Assembly: GCA_021742025.1 (NCBI GenBank)
Contig: JAIOWT010000050.1
Span: 1 to 6,959 of the forward strand
Direction: 5' to 3'
Source of the DNA: Candidatus Nanopelagicales bacterium
GTDB taxonomy: Bacteria; Actinomycetota; Actinomycetes; S36-B12; UBA5976
DNA: 6,959 nucleotides
Made by a program: the position numbers and the translations under genes. Positions 1-6,140 of this stretch are shown here, in pieces; position 1 is the stretch's first letter; each line of letters starts with the position of its first letter. The notes beneath the pieces are model-generated. The model searched no databases. It saw nothing but the letters and a program-made list of their open reading frames with translations, and had not been told where the DNA came from.

Positions 1-450
1 GGCGCAATTCCAGCAACTGCGATTGATGAAGAGTTGGCTCGCGACAATACTGCCGGTGGCCAACGTCAAGCTGCATCTGCTCGTTCTGGAATTCCAACTG
101 CTGAGGCAAAGTCTGCGGCTTGGAGCGCGGCAGTTGATAAGGATGATCTAGCCAATGCAATATTGGATTCAACGGTCGGTGGCTTCTCGCAACCAGATCA
201 ACGCGAACTATTGATTCCTTATGTTGATAAGTACTTCTCAGTTCTCGAATCCATCTGGGAAACCCGAACAAATGAAATTGCCCAAACGATAACTATGGGT
301 CTCTTCCCATCTTTGCTTGGCTCACCAGAGATTCTTGCGAAGGCTGATTCATTTATTGCTAGCAGTAAGGACGTCGGAGCTACCCGCCTCGTAAAGGAAT
401 TACGAGACAACGTGGCACGCTCACTTCGCTGCCAAGCAGCCGATCTGTAG
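1..450 (+). CDS. pepN: Aminopeptidase N (M1 family), C-terminal fragment
   Basis: The frame is open from base 1 to the TAG at 448-450, so about 149 C-terminal residues of a gene starting outside the window are present. PepN is a zinc metallopeptidase that removes N-terminal residues from peptides in the cytoplasm. The zinc site (HExxH...E) and GxMEN motif would be upstream and are not visible. What is visible is the tail of the helical ERAP1-C-like domain: the DNTAGGQRQAA stretch, the PTAEAKSAAW stretch, the DLLxPYV/KYF-like segment (here ELLIPYVDKYF) and FPSLLGSPEIL near the end. These match my memory of actinobacterial PepN C-termini. The TTG at base 34 is an internal leucine codon, not a start. 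A strong bidirectional terminator follows directly. Confidence in the family is high; substrate range cannot be judged. Confidence 0.9.
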   Translation, partial: GAIPATAIDEELARDNTAGGQRQAASARSGIPTAEAKSAAWSAAVDKDDLANAILDSTVGGFSQPDQRELLIPYVDKYFSVLESIWETRTNEIAQTITMGLFPSLLGSPEILAKADSFIASSKDVGATRLVKELRDNVARSLRCQAADL

Positions 451-460
451 ATAGCAAATG

Positions 461-496
461 AAAAAGAGGCGAACCCAAATCGGTTCGCCTCTTTTT
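461..496. terminator. Bidirectional intrinsic terminator between pepN and the minus-strand membrane protein gene
   Basis: Bases 461-475 are perfectly complementary to 482-496, giving a 15-bp stem with a 6-base loop (caaatc, 476-481). The stem has a GC-rich upper part (GAGGCGAAC) and a run of five A on the left and five T on the right, so the transcript ends in a U-run read in either direction. It lies between two convergent stop codons (pepN at 450 and the minus-strand gene at 508), as expected for a shared terminator. Confidence 0.95.
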
Positions 497-507
497 GTAT
501 TCAAGCT

Positions 508-828
508 TTAGTAACTAATTTCACGCTTTGCTGCGTCCGCTTCAACCTGGCGGTCACTCAAAGTTGGGTCATCGAGGAATCCGCCTTTAGTTGACTTGCG
601 AGCGGCGCTGGTCCAACTCGGTCCCATTGTTAACAGCGCAATAAGACCTGAGATAGCCAGCGGAAGAACTACGAACCAAAGAATTGCATTTAGGGTGCCC
701 ATCGGTTCGCCGGGCTGATCGCCGTCATCACGTTTCGTTGATTCGGCAAAGGCAGGTGCTACCGATGTTGAAACCAAAACTGCCACGGCGGATGAAGTGG
801 ACCAGATACGGCGAATGCTTGTCTTCAT
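508..828 (-). CDS. Small secreted/membrane-anchored protein of unknown function
   Basis: This 106-residue protein has no function I recognise. Residues 1-28 look like a signal peptide: a positive N-terminus (K2, R6, R7), a hydrophobic stretch 13-24 and an AFA cleavage motif at 26-28. After a short acidic linker (29-42, rich in D/E/K) comes one transmembrane segment at about 46-68, ending in MGPSW. The tail (73-106) is charged and hydrophilic. If the signal peptide is cleaved, the linker would be outside and the tail inside the cell. Similar small proteins with a hydrophobic segment ending in GPSW occur near mscS/pepN in actinobacteria as far as I recall, so it may be a conserved companion of the channel. 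The ATG at 828 has only a weak Shine-Dalgarno (AGAG, ending 2 bases before it). A TAnnnT box (TATCGT on the minus strand, 840-845) could be its -10. It is divergent from mscS. Confidence 0.75.
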   Translation of the reverse strand: MKTSIRRIWSTSSAVAVLVSTSVAPAFAESTKRDDGDQPGEPMGTLNAILWFVVLPLAISGLIALLTMGPSWTSAARKSTKGGFLDDPTLSDRQVEADAAKREISY

Positions 829-879
829 GTCTCTACTTTACGATAAACATCTTTCGACACGACTACGACCCAAGACAAG

Positions 880-885
880 TATGTT
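880..885 (+). promoter_or_regulatory. Possible -10 box for the mscS cluster
   Basis: TATGTT fits the actinobacterial TAnnnT -10 pattern and would start transcription around 892, giving a leader of about 15 bases before the ATG at 907. No convincing -35 is present at normal spacing (TTCGAC at 853-858 is 21 bases away). The whole divergent spacer is only 78 bp (829-906), so promoters for both directions must lie here. Confidence 0.35.
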
Positions 886-906
886 AATTGTCGCCAAAAT
901 AGAGGT

Positions 907-1434
907 ATGACAAACTCAGACTTTCCAGATTGGCTAATGGGGGAACCCCTAAAGATAATCGCGATCTTCTTGGTCGCTTTTGTAGCCCGATTCTTAATGG
1001 TGCGAGCAAGTAACCGCCTAATTAGGCAGGCATTTGGATCTAGCGAACGCCGAGATCAACGAAGCGAAACCGTTTCCACGGTTTTGAACACGATCATTTC
1101 AGTTGCTATTTGGGGCACCGCATTCTTGATGGCCCTAACAGTCCTTGGCGTCAACATTGGTCCACTTCTTGCTAGCGCAGGCATAGCAGGTGTTGCGCTT
1201 GGCTTTGGAGCTCAGACACTTGTAAAAGATTACATTTCTGGTCTGTTCTTGATTTTGGAAGATCAGTACGGAATCGGTGACGAGGTCGAGATTGGAACCG
1301 TTAAGGGCAGAGTCGAGGCAGTGGCGCTACGCACAACCAAAGTTCGCGATGAGGCCGGAGTGCTTTGGTACATACGAAACGGCGAGATTTTGAATGTTGC
1401 AAACTTTAGCCAAAACACGAATTGGGAGAAATAG
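907..1434 (+). CDS. Short MscS-family mechanosensitive channel lacking the C-terminal vestibule domain
   Basis: The 175-residue protein belongs to the small-conductance mechanosensitive channel family, which opens under membrane tension to release solutes after osmotic downshock. Hydrophobic segments lie at about 16-32 and 60-80. The pore-lining helix follows at about 86-115, with the Gly/Ala-rich LASAGIAGVALGFGAQTLV motif and the DYISGLFLI continuation. The beta domain (about 118-168) contains YGIGDEVEIG, RVEAVALRTTKVRD and the IRNGEILNVANFS element, which corresponds to the PNGK...NFS segment of E. coli MscS. The protein then ends, whereas MscS (286 residues) has about 100 more residues forming the alpha/beta cage. 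Only 45 bp separate its stop from the next start, so no frameshifted remnant is present. The ATG at 907 has AGAGG (901-905) only 1 base upstream; the next in-frame ATG (937) has no better site. It leads a probable three-gene cluster. Confidence 0.88.
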   Translation: MTNSDFPDWLMGEPLKIIAIFLVAFVARFLMVRASNRLIRQAFGSSERRDQRSETVSTVLNTIISVAIWGTAFLMALTVLGVNIGPLLASAGIAGVALGFGAQTLVKDYISGLFLILEDQYGIGDEVEIGTVKGRVEAVALRTTKVRDEAGVLWYIRNGEILNVANFSQNTNWEK

Positions 1435-1465
1435 GTAACTCCAACCTGCGCGTTGGCTAATTACC
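1434..1465 (+). other. Imperfect hairpin in the mscS-SDR gap
   Basis: Between the two genes GGTAA (1434-1438) can pair with TTACC (1461-1465) around an inner CCAAC (1441-1445)/GTTGG (1452-1456) stem with loop ctgcgc. There is an asymmetric internal loop and no T-run, so it is not a classical terminator. It could be an RNA processing or partial attenuation element, or chance. Confidence 0.3.
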
Positions 1466-1479
1466 CGTAACACTTAGGT

Positions 1480-2973
1480 ATGTCACAACTTTGCCTTGTC
1501 ACTGGAGCTACTGGATATATCGGTGGCCGATTGATCCCACGCCTCTTGGAAGAAGGGGCGCGGGTTCGCGTACTCGTTAGGCATCCAGAGCGCATTTCAC
1601 AACACCCTTGGCATGATCAAGTCGAAATTGTTTCTGGAACCGCAGATGACCCTGATGTAAGTGACAGGGCTCTTCGCGATGTCGATGTTGCGTATTACTT
1701 AATCCATGCGATTGGTAGCCCTGGTGATTTCGAGGAAACTGAGCGGCACACTGCTGAAGTGTTTGCGCAGGCAGCCAAGGCAAACAATGTGGGCAAAATT
1801 GTTTACTTGGGTGGCTTACAAAATGATCCAAAACTTTCACCACACCTACGCTCTCGCGCTGAGGTTGGCAACATTTTTCTAAGTTCGGGAGTTCCTACTA
1901 TTGCGTACGGAGCTGCGGTAATTATCGGTTCGGGAAGCCTTTCGTTTGAAATGCTTCGCTACCTAACCGAAAGACTTCCAGCGATGATTACGCCTCGTTG
2001 GGTTCGCACAAAAATTCAGCCGATCGCAATTCGCGACGTATTGAGATACTTAATTGAAGCCCGGAATCTGCCAGCTGGGTTAAGTCGCACTTTTGACATC
2101 GGTGGACCTGATGTACTTACTTATCAAAAGATGATGCATGGTTACGCAAAAGTAGCTGGGCTTCGGAAACGAATCATTTTGCCCATCAACTTACTATCCC
2201 CTGGGCTTTCGGCCCGTTGGATTGGGCTTGTTACCCCAGTTCCAAAGAACATTGCCCGGCCATTGGTCGACAGCTTAAAGACTGAAGTTATTTGCGCCGA
2301 AAACGACATCAAGAAGTACATTCCAGACCCACCCGAAGGCCTTATGGGATTTGAAGATTCAGTTGCAATTGCATTGACTCGAATTAAGCAAGCAAACGTA
2401 ACTTCTCGTTGGTCGTCAGCTTCTATGGTCGGTGAACCAAGTGATCCACTTCCAACCGACCCGGATTGGGCCGGTGGTTCGCTCTATACTGACGATCGAT
2501 ATGTACCTTCACATTCAACGCCGGAATCACTTTGGCGAATCATCGAAGGAGTCGGTGGCGAGAACGGTTGGTACTCCTTCCCATTAGCGTGGGAAACCCG
2601 AGGACTTATCGATCGATTTTTCGGCGGGCCGGGTATTCGTCGAGGTCGGCGAGACCCCAATAAATTACTCGCTGGTGAGATTGTAGATTTCTGGCGCGTT
2701 GAAGAATGTATCCCTGGATCACTGCTTAGGCTCCGAGCCGAAATGCACATGCCAGGACTTGCTTGGTTAGAACTGCGCGTTGAAGAAAATGATGCTGGCG
2801 AAACTATGTACCACCAGCATGCGATTTATCATCCAAAGGGACTCTCGGGACACATTTATTGGTGGTCGGTCTGGCCATTTCATGGATTCGTCTTTGGCTC
2901 TATGACCAGAAACATAACCAAAGCTGCTCGAAAGTTAGATGCTCAAGTAACCGCACCAAGTACGGCAAACTAG
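1480..2973 (+). CDS. Atypical SDR / NAD(P)-binding protein with C-terminal DUF2867 domain (YbjT-like)
   Basis: This 497-residue protein has two parts. Residues 1 to about 300 are a Rossmann-fold atypical short-chain dehydrogenase: the dinucleotide-binding GATGYIG at 9-15, an Arg-rich second strand (VRVLVRHPER) suggesting NADP preference, DVAYYLIHAIGS near 70-80 and VYLGGL. The classical YxxxK catalytic pair is not evident, as in NmrA-like members. From about 330 to the end is a DUF2867 domain, with the SLWRIIEGVGGENGW motif, two basic RRGRRDP-type residues and the aromatic GHIYWWSVWPFHGFVF segment. The E. coli homologue YbjT (about 476 residues) has the same arrangement and no assigned reaction that I know of. 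A redox or lipid/quinone-related role is conjecture. It lies 45 bp after mscS and 4 bp before glbO, so it is probably cotranscribed. The ATG at 1480 gives Rossmann strand 1 at the expected position and has AGG one base upstream. Confidence 0.9.
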   Translation: MSQLCLVTGATGYIGGRLIPRLLEEGARVRVLVRHPERISQHPWHDQVEIVSGTADDPDVSDRALRDVDVAYYLIHAIGSPGDFEETERHTAEVFAQAAKANNVGKIVYLGGLQNDPKLSPHLRSRAEVGNIFLSSGVPTIAYGAAVIIGSGSLSFEMLRYLTERLPAMITPRWVRTKIQPIAIRDVLRYLIEARNLPAGLSRTFDIGGPDVLTYQKMMHGYAKVAGLRKRIILPINLLSPGLSARWIGLVTPVPKNIARPLVDSLKTEVICAENDIKKYIPDPPEGLMGFEDSVAIALTRIKQANVTSRWSSASMVGEPSDPLPTDPDWAGGSLYTDDRYVPSHSTPESLWRIIEGVGGENGWYSFPLAWETRGLIDRFFGGPGIRRGRRDPNKLLAGEIVDFWRVEECIPGSLLRLRAEMHMPGLAWLELRVEENDAGETMYHQHAIYHPKGLSGHIYWWSVWPFHGFVFGSMTRNITKAARKLDAQVTAPSTAN

Positions 2974-2977
2974 AGGC

Positions 2978-3352
2978 GTGGAACAAACACTATTTGATGC
3001 AGTTGGTGGCGAAGAATTCTTCGTCAAACTCGTCGATGGTTTTTACCAAGGCATTGAGACTGATGAAGTTTTGCGTCCGATGTATGTCGATCAAGACTTA
3101 ACGGAATCACGCCGGCACCTAACACTCTTCTTACAGCAATACTGGGGTGGCCCAGCCACTTATCAGGCAGAGCGCGGTCACCCGAGACTTCGGATGCGCC
3201 ACATGCCCTTCGTTATTGATGACGATGCTCGAGATCGATGGATTTACCACATGCATGCCTCGCTTTCCCAAATTCCTATGGACGAAAATTTACATGACCA
3301 GCTGTGGGAATATTTAGTAGCTGCTGCACACAGCTTGGTGAATACGCCTTAA
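2978..3352 (+). CDS. glbO: Group II truncated haemoglobin (trHbO)
   Basis: The 124-residue protein is close to Mycobacterium tuberculosis GlbO in length and sequence. All group II haem-pocket positions are visible at the mycobacterial numbering: Tyr23 (B10), Tyr36 (CD1), proximal His75 (F8) in HPRLRMRH, and Trp88 (G8) in DRWIYHMH. The QYWGGP motif (54-59) and the terminal AAHSLVN are also conserved. Such globins bind oxygen very tightly and are implicated in oxygen/NO or peroxide chemistry and electron transfer rather than oxygen storage; they act in the cytoplasm or at the membrane. The start is the GTG at 2978, 4 bases after the SDR stop, with AGAGG one base before it. This start aligns with homologues beginning just before FYDAVGG. 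The gene is probably translated from an mRNA shared with the SDR. Its stop codon overlaps that of the convergent thioesterase gene. Confidence 0.96.
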   Translation: MEQTLFDAVGGEEFFVKLVDGFYQGIETDEVLRPMYVDQDLTESRRHLTLFLQQYWGGPATYQAERGHPRLRMRHMPFVIDDDARDRWIYHMHASLSQIPMDENLHDQLWEYLVAAAHSLVNTP

Positions 3353-3750
3353 TTTCGCATTAATCGAGTGTAAGTTTCCCGAAGTTCAACTGGAATTCGA
3401 CCGGGACGGCCACGTTCCAAATCGATGCAAACCATGGTCGTCTTGGCCCGCAGGTATTCAACATTGCCATCATGCATCGAGTAGCCAATTACATACGAGG
3501 TATTCCCCATCGATTCAATCCAGACTGTCATCTCGATTGGTGCTTGCTGAAATACCAGTGGCTTAACGTAATCAATTTCGTGGCGAACAACTAATTGTCC
3601 AAAGCCGTCTAAGTCAGGGGCAAAACCTGCTTGCGCCAAAAGCGCTACACGAGCATCTTCTAAGTATCCGACGTAAGCAACGTTGTTTATATGCTTGAAG
3701 ATATCCATGTCACCCCAGCGCAAATTCACTGGAATCGTTAACGCTGCCAC
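3349..3750 (-). CDS. Hotdog-fold acyl-CoA thioesterase (4HBT/YbgC-FadM type)
   Basis: The 133-residue length and opening motif are those of 4HBT hotdog thioesterases, which hydrolyse acyl-CoA thioesters in the cytoplasm. The signature RWGDMDIFKHINN (11-23) carries the likely catalytic acid (Asp14 or Asp16) and His20, followed by the helix start VAYVGYLEDAR. Later strands, including VVRHEIDYVKPL (about 54-65), fit the fold. The acyl substrate cannot be predicted. The start is the GTG at 3750: an in-frame TAA lies directly upstream (3751-3753), so nothing longer is possible. The GTG has AGG with a normal 6-base spacing, the best-spaced ribosome site in the window. It is downstream of mgsA by 50 bp and may share its transcript. 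Its stop overlaps the glbO stop in the convergent TTAA at 3349-3352. I recall a thioesterase of this kind near ettA and globin genes in other actinobacteria. Confidence 0.92.
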   Translation of the reverse strand: MAALTIPVNLRWGDMDIFKHINNVAYVGYLEDARVALLAQAGFAPDLDGFGQLVVRHEIDYVKPLVFQQAPIEMTVWIESMGNTSYVIGYSMHDGNVEYLRAKTTMVCIDLERGRPGRIPVELRETYTRLMRN

Positions 3751-3800
3751 TTACTACCTGCCCTCACGAGATTTAATGTATTCAGCGTAGCGGGTTGCTA

Positions 3801-4280
3801 TCAGGCGTCTACTAAATCTGTTCTGATGTCGTTGACGTTGAATTGTGGGCGCTTCGTGGGAAAGTCAGCCTCGAACAACTGGGAAGTTATCAACATGTCA
3901 GCTGTGGTTCGATTAACAGCGATTCCAGCGTTCCACAAGGTTGCAATTCTCAGTAACGCCTTAACATCTGGGTCATGGGGTTGTGGCTCGAGTGGATCCC
4001 AGAAGAAAACTAAGATGTCGATTTTGCCTTCTGCAATTGCTGCACCGATTTGCTGATCACCACCTAGTGGACCACTCAAGAATCGATTCACCGGTAAGTC
4101 CAAAGCTTCCGCCAGCAGAGATCCGGTTGTTCCAGTCGCAAACAGATTATGTCTAGATAACAGGCGCCGATTTTGCCTAGTCCAGTCGAGTAATTCTGCT
4201 TTTTGGTTGTCGTGAGCAACGAGAGCAATGTTGCGGGTAATCCAAGGCTTAACTACACCTGATTTGATTACGTCTTTCAT
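3801..4280 (-). CDS. mgsA: Methylglyoxal synthase
   Basis: The 159-residue enzyme converts dihydroxyacetone phosphate into methylglyoxal and phosphate, a glycolytic bypass used when phosphate is low or sugar phosphates pile up. All key residues of the E. coli enzyme are visible with an offset of +4: His23-Asp24 in LVAHDN, the phosphate-binding ATGTTG loop (48-53), catalytic Asp75 in SGPLGGDQQ, Asp95 in FFWDPL, and His102/Asp105 in PHDPDVKALLR. Length is normal (E. coli 152), with about four extra N-terminal residues and a slightly different tail. The ATG at 4280 has AGGG just 1 base upstream; no nearby alternative start exists. A plausible promoter of its own lies at 4301-4328, so expression need not depend on ettA, 81 bp upstream. 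No methylglyoxal detoxification gene (glyoxalase) is seen in the window. Family assignment is very secure; the reason for this location is unknown. Confidence 0.96.
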   Translation of the reverse strand: MKDVIKSGVVKPWITRNIALVAHDNQKAELLDWTRQNRRLLSRHNLFATGTTGSLLAEALDLPVNRFLSGPLGGDQQIGAAIAEGKIDILVFFWDPLEPQPHDPDVKALLRIATLWNAGIAVNRTTADMLITSQLFEADFPTKRPQFNVNDIRTDLVDA

Positions 4281-4300
4281 GCCCTAAATGTGACACACCG

Positions 4301-4328
4301 AAAATAACCAGAAATGAACGGCTCTCAA
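4301..4328 (-). promoter_or_regulatory. Candidate sigma-70-type promoter for mgsA
   Basis: Read on the minus strand, TTGAGA (4323-4328) is followed after 16 bases by TATTTT (4301-4306), matching -35 TTGACA at 5 of 6 positions and the TAnnnT -10 pattern. Transcription would begin about 14 bases before the mgsA ATG. It lies in the ettA-mgsA gap (4281-4361), which has no clear terminator. Confidence 0.5.
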
Positions 4329-4361
4329 ACTTAAGGCGTACGAGGATCCAAAACTTGGAAA

Positions 4362-6059
4362 TTAACCTCGAGTTAGTTTGCGATACGTTGCGCGATGTGG
4401 ACGAGCTGCATCGGCACCGAGGCGGTCAATCTTGTTCTTTTCATAGGACTCGAAGTTTCCTTCAAACCAGAACCAAGTTGAATCGCCTTCGTAGGCCAAG
4501 ATGTGAGTTGCAATCCGGTCCAGGAACCAGCGATCGTGCGATGTGATCACGGCGCAACCAGGGAACTCAAGGAGGGCGTTTTCCAATGAACCCAAGGTTT
4601 CAACATCTAAATCGTTAGTAGGTTCGTCGAGCAGCAATACGTTTCCGCCCTGCTTCAAGGTAAGTGCAAGGTTCAAGCGATTGCGCTCACCACCGGAGAG
4701 CACGCCTGAAGGTTTTTGCTGGTCTGGGCCTTTGAATCCAAATGCACCAATGTAGGCGCGCGATGGCATTTCAACTGCGCCAACTTTAATCCAGTCAAGA
4801 CCGTCGGAAACTACTTCCCAAACGTTCTTTGCAGGATCTAATCCGGCGCGACTCTGGTCAACATAGGAAAGCTTTACAGTTTCGCCGACGCGCAGGGTTC
4901 CTGAGTCTGGTTGAGTTGAAGCATCGCTGGTGTCACCTTCAGCAGCCGCAACAATCATGCGGAACAGCGTGGTTTTACCCACACCGTTAGGTCCGATCAC
5001 ACCGATGATGCCGTTACGCGGCAATGTGAAAGACAAGTCATCCATCAAGATGCGATCGCCAAAACCTTTACCGAGTTTGTCGGCTTCGATTACAACGTTA
5101 CCTAGGCGTGGGCCAGGTGGAATCTGAATTTCTTCAAAGTCCATCTTGCGAGTCTTTTCAGCTTCGATCGCCATTTCTTCGTAGCGATCAAGACGTGCGC
5201 GACTCTTGGTTTGACGAGCCTTTGCATTAGAACGAACCCACTCGAGTTCTTCTTGTAGTCGCTTGGAAAGTTTTGCGTCTTTAGCGCCTTCAACCTTGAG
5301 GCGTGCTTGCTTCTTTTCCAAATATGTTGAGTAGTTACCTTCGTAAGGATATGCACGGCCTCGGTCGAGTTCAAGAATCCACTGCGCAACGTTGTCCAGG
5401 AAGTATCTATCGTGAGTGATTGCAATAACGGTTCCTGGATATTTTTCTAGATGTTGTTCTAGCCAGTTAACGCTCTCGGCATCAAGGTGGTTAGTTGGTT
5501 CATCCAGTAGCAATAGATCAGGTTGTTGTAATAGAAGTTTGCAAAGTGCTACGCGTCGGCGCTCGCCACCGGAAAGTACGCTGACATCTGCATCACTTGG
5601 TGGGCAACGAAGTGCATCCATTGCTTGTTCGAGTTGGTTATCAAGATCCCAAGCATTCTTGTGATCGATTGCTTCTTGCAGAGTTCCCATTTCGGCCATC
5701 AAGGCATCAAAGTCGGCATCTGGGTCAGCCATCTGTGCTGAGACTTCATTGAAGCGAGCCAGCATTGCCATTGTCTCGGCAACGCCCTCTTGCACATTTT
5801 CAATAACACTCTTTGAATCATCCAAGTCTGGTTCTTGGGCAAGCATGCCTACTGTGTAGCCGGCCGAAAGCATGGCGTCACCGTTAGAAATCTTCTCGAC
5901 ACCGGCCATGATCTTTAGCAATGTGGACTTACCAGCGCCGTTAGGACCAACAACGCCAATCTTGGCGCCAGGCAAGAAGGACAGGGTTACGTCATCAAGA
6001 ATGACCTTGTCGCCATGGGCTTTACGTGCTTTTGAAAGGGTATAAATGAACTCAGCCAT
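4362..6059 (-). CDS. ettA: Energy-dependent translational throttle protein EttA (ABC-F ATPase)
   Basis: This 565-residue soluble ABC-F protein has two ATPase domains and no membrane part. By family knowledge it binds the ribosomal E site and lets translation initiation proceed or pause according to the ATP/ADP ratio. Domain 1 has Walker A GPNGAGKS (38-45), the arm region typical of EttA (about 96-145), signature LSGGERR (162-168), Walker B with Glu187 in LLLLDEPTNHLD, and His216. A charged interdomain linker follows (about 245-315, rich in K/R/E). Domain 2 has GPNGVGKT (356-363), LSGGERN (454-460), Glu479 in LLLDEPTNDLD and His508. The C-terminus (FEGNFESYE, RLGADAARPHRATYRKL) is diagnostic for EttA. 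I chose the ATG at 6059 because homologues begin MAEFIYT-like; a longer open frame would run into the tRNA. There is no Shine-Dalgarno there, and a TAGACT box 7 bases upstream suggests a leaderless mRNA. About eight extra residues follow Walker A of domain 2. Confidence 0.96.
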   Translation of the reverse strand: MAEFIYTLSKARKAHGDKVILDDVTLSFLPGAKIGVVGPNGAGKSTLLKIMAGVEKISNGDAMLSAGYTVGMLAQEPDLDDSKSVIENVQEGVAETMAMLARFNEVSAQMADPDADFDALMAEMGTLQEAIDHKNAWDLDNQLEQAMDALRCPPSDADVSVLSGGERRRVALCKLLLQQPDLLLLDEPTNHLDAESVNWLEQHLEKYPGTVIAITHDRYFLDNVAQWILELDRGRAYPYEGNYSTYLEKKQARLKVEGAKDAKLSKRLQEELEWVRSNAKARQTKSRARLDRYEEMAIEAEKTRKMDFEEIQIPPGPRLGNVVIEADKLGKGFGDRILMDDLSFTLPRNGIIGVIGPNGVGKTTLFRMIVAAAEGDTSDASTQPDSGTLRVGETVKLSYVDQSRAGLDPAKNVWEVVSDGLDWIKVGAVEMPSRAYIGAFGFKGPDQQKPSGVLSGGERNRLNLALTLKQGGNVLLLDEPTNDLDVETLGSLENALLEFPGCAVITSHDRWFLDRIATHILAYEGDSTWFWFEGNFESYEKNKIDRLGADAARPHRATYRKLTRG

Positions 6060-6066
6060 GATCATG

Positions 6067-6072
6067 AGTCTA
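6067..6072 (-). promoter_or_regulatory. ettA: Candidate -10 box for leaderless ettA mRNA
   Basis: On the minus strand TAGACT fits TAnnnT and ends 7 bases before the chosen ettA ATG (6059), so transcription would start at or next to the A of the start codon. No Shine-Dalgarno is present and no good -35 was found. Leaderless messages of this form are common in actinobacteria. Confidence 0.45.
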
Positions 6073-6080
6073 ACGTGCGA

Positions 6081-6110
6081 TAAACAATGGTGGTTTCCCG
6101 CAGATAGAAT
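6081..6110 (+). promoter_or_regulatory. Candidate promoter for tRNA-Arg (and possibly the DUF2256-photolyase genes)
   Basis: TAGAAT (6105-6110) is a good -10 match. TAAACA (6081-6086) agrees with TTGACA at 4 of 6 positions at 18-base spacing. The start point would be near 6117, about 24 bases before the mature tRNA. It is divergent from the ettA -10 box in an 81-bp spacer (6060-6140). Confidence 0.5.
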
Positions 6111-6140
6111 TGGAGCGCTTGTGGGTTCCCCGCTAGCGAT

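Noticed and set aside
684..887. Plus-strand open frame across the small membrane protein gene
   Set aside because: It is antisense to a gene with a clear signal peptide and membrane helix; its product has no recognisable features.
3753..3800. Short minus-strand peptide tail reading ATRYAEYIKSREGR before two stops, in the mgsA-thioesterase gap
   Set aside because: It looks protein-like, but its upstream continuation overlaps the mgsA end in another frame and has no credible start or ribosome site; probably chance.
4341..4370. Inverted repeats (CGAGG/CCTCG around TCCAA/TTGGA) at the ettA stop codon
   Set aside because: The stem is interrupted asymmetrically and no U-run follows on the minus strand, so I do not call it a terminator.
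4543..5664. Several open frames opposite or out of frame with ettA
   Set aside because: They lie wholly within a strongly conserved coding sequence and have low-complexity Ser/Pro/Arg-rich products typical of shadow frames.
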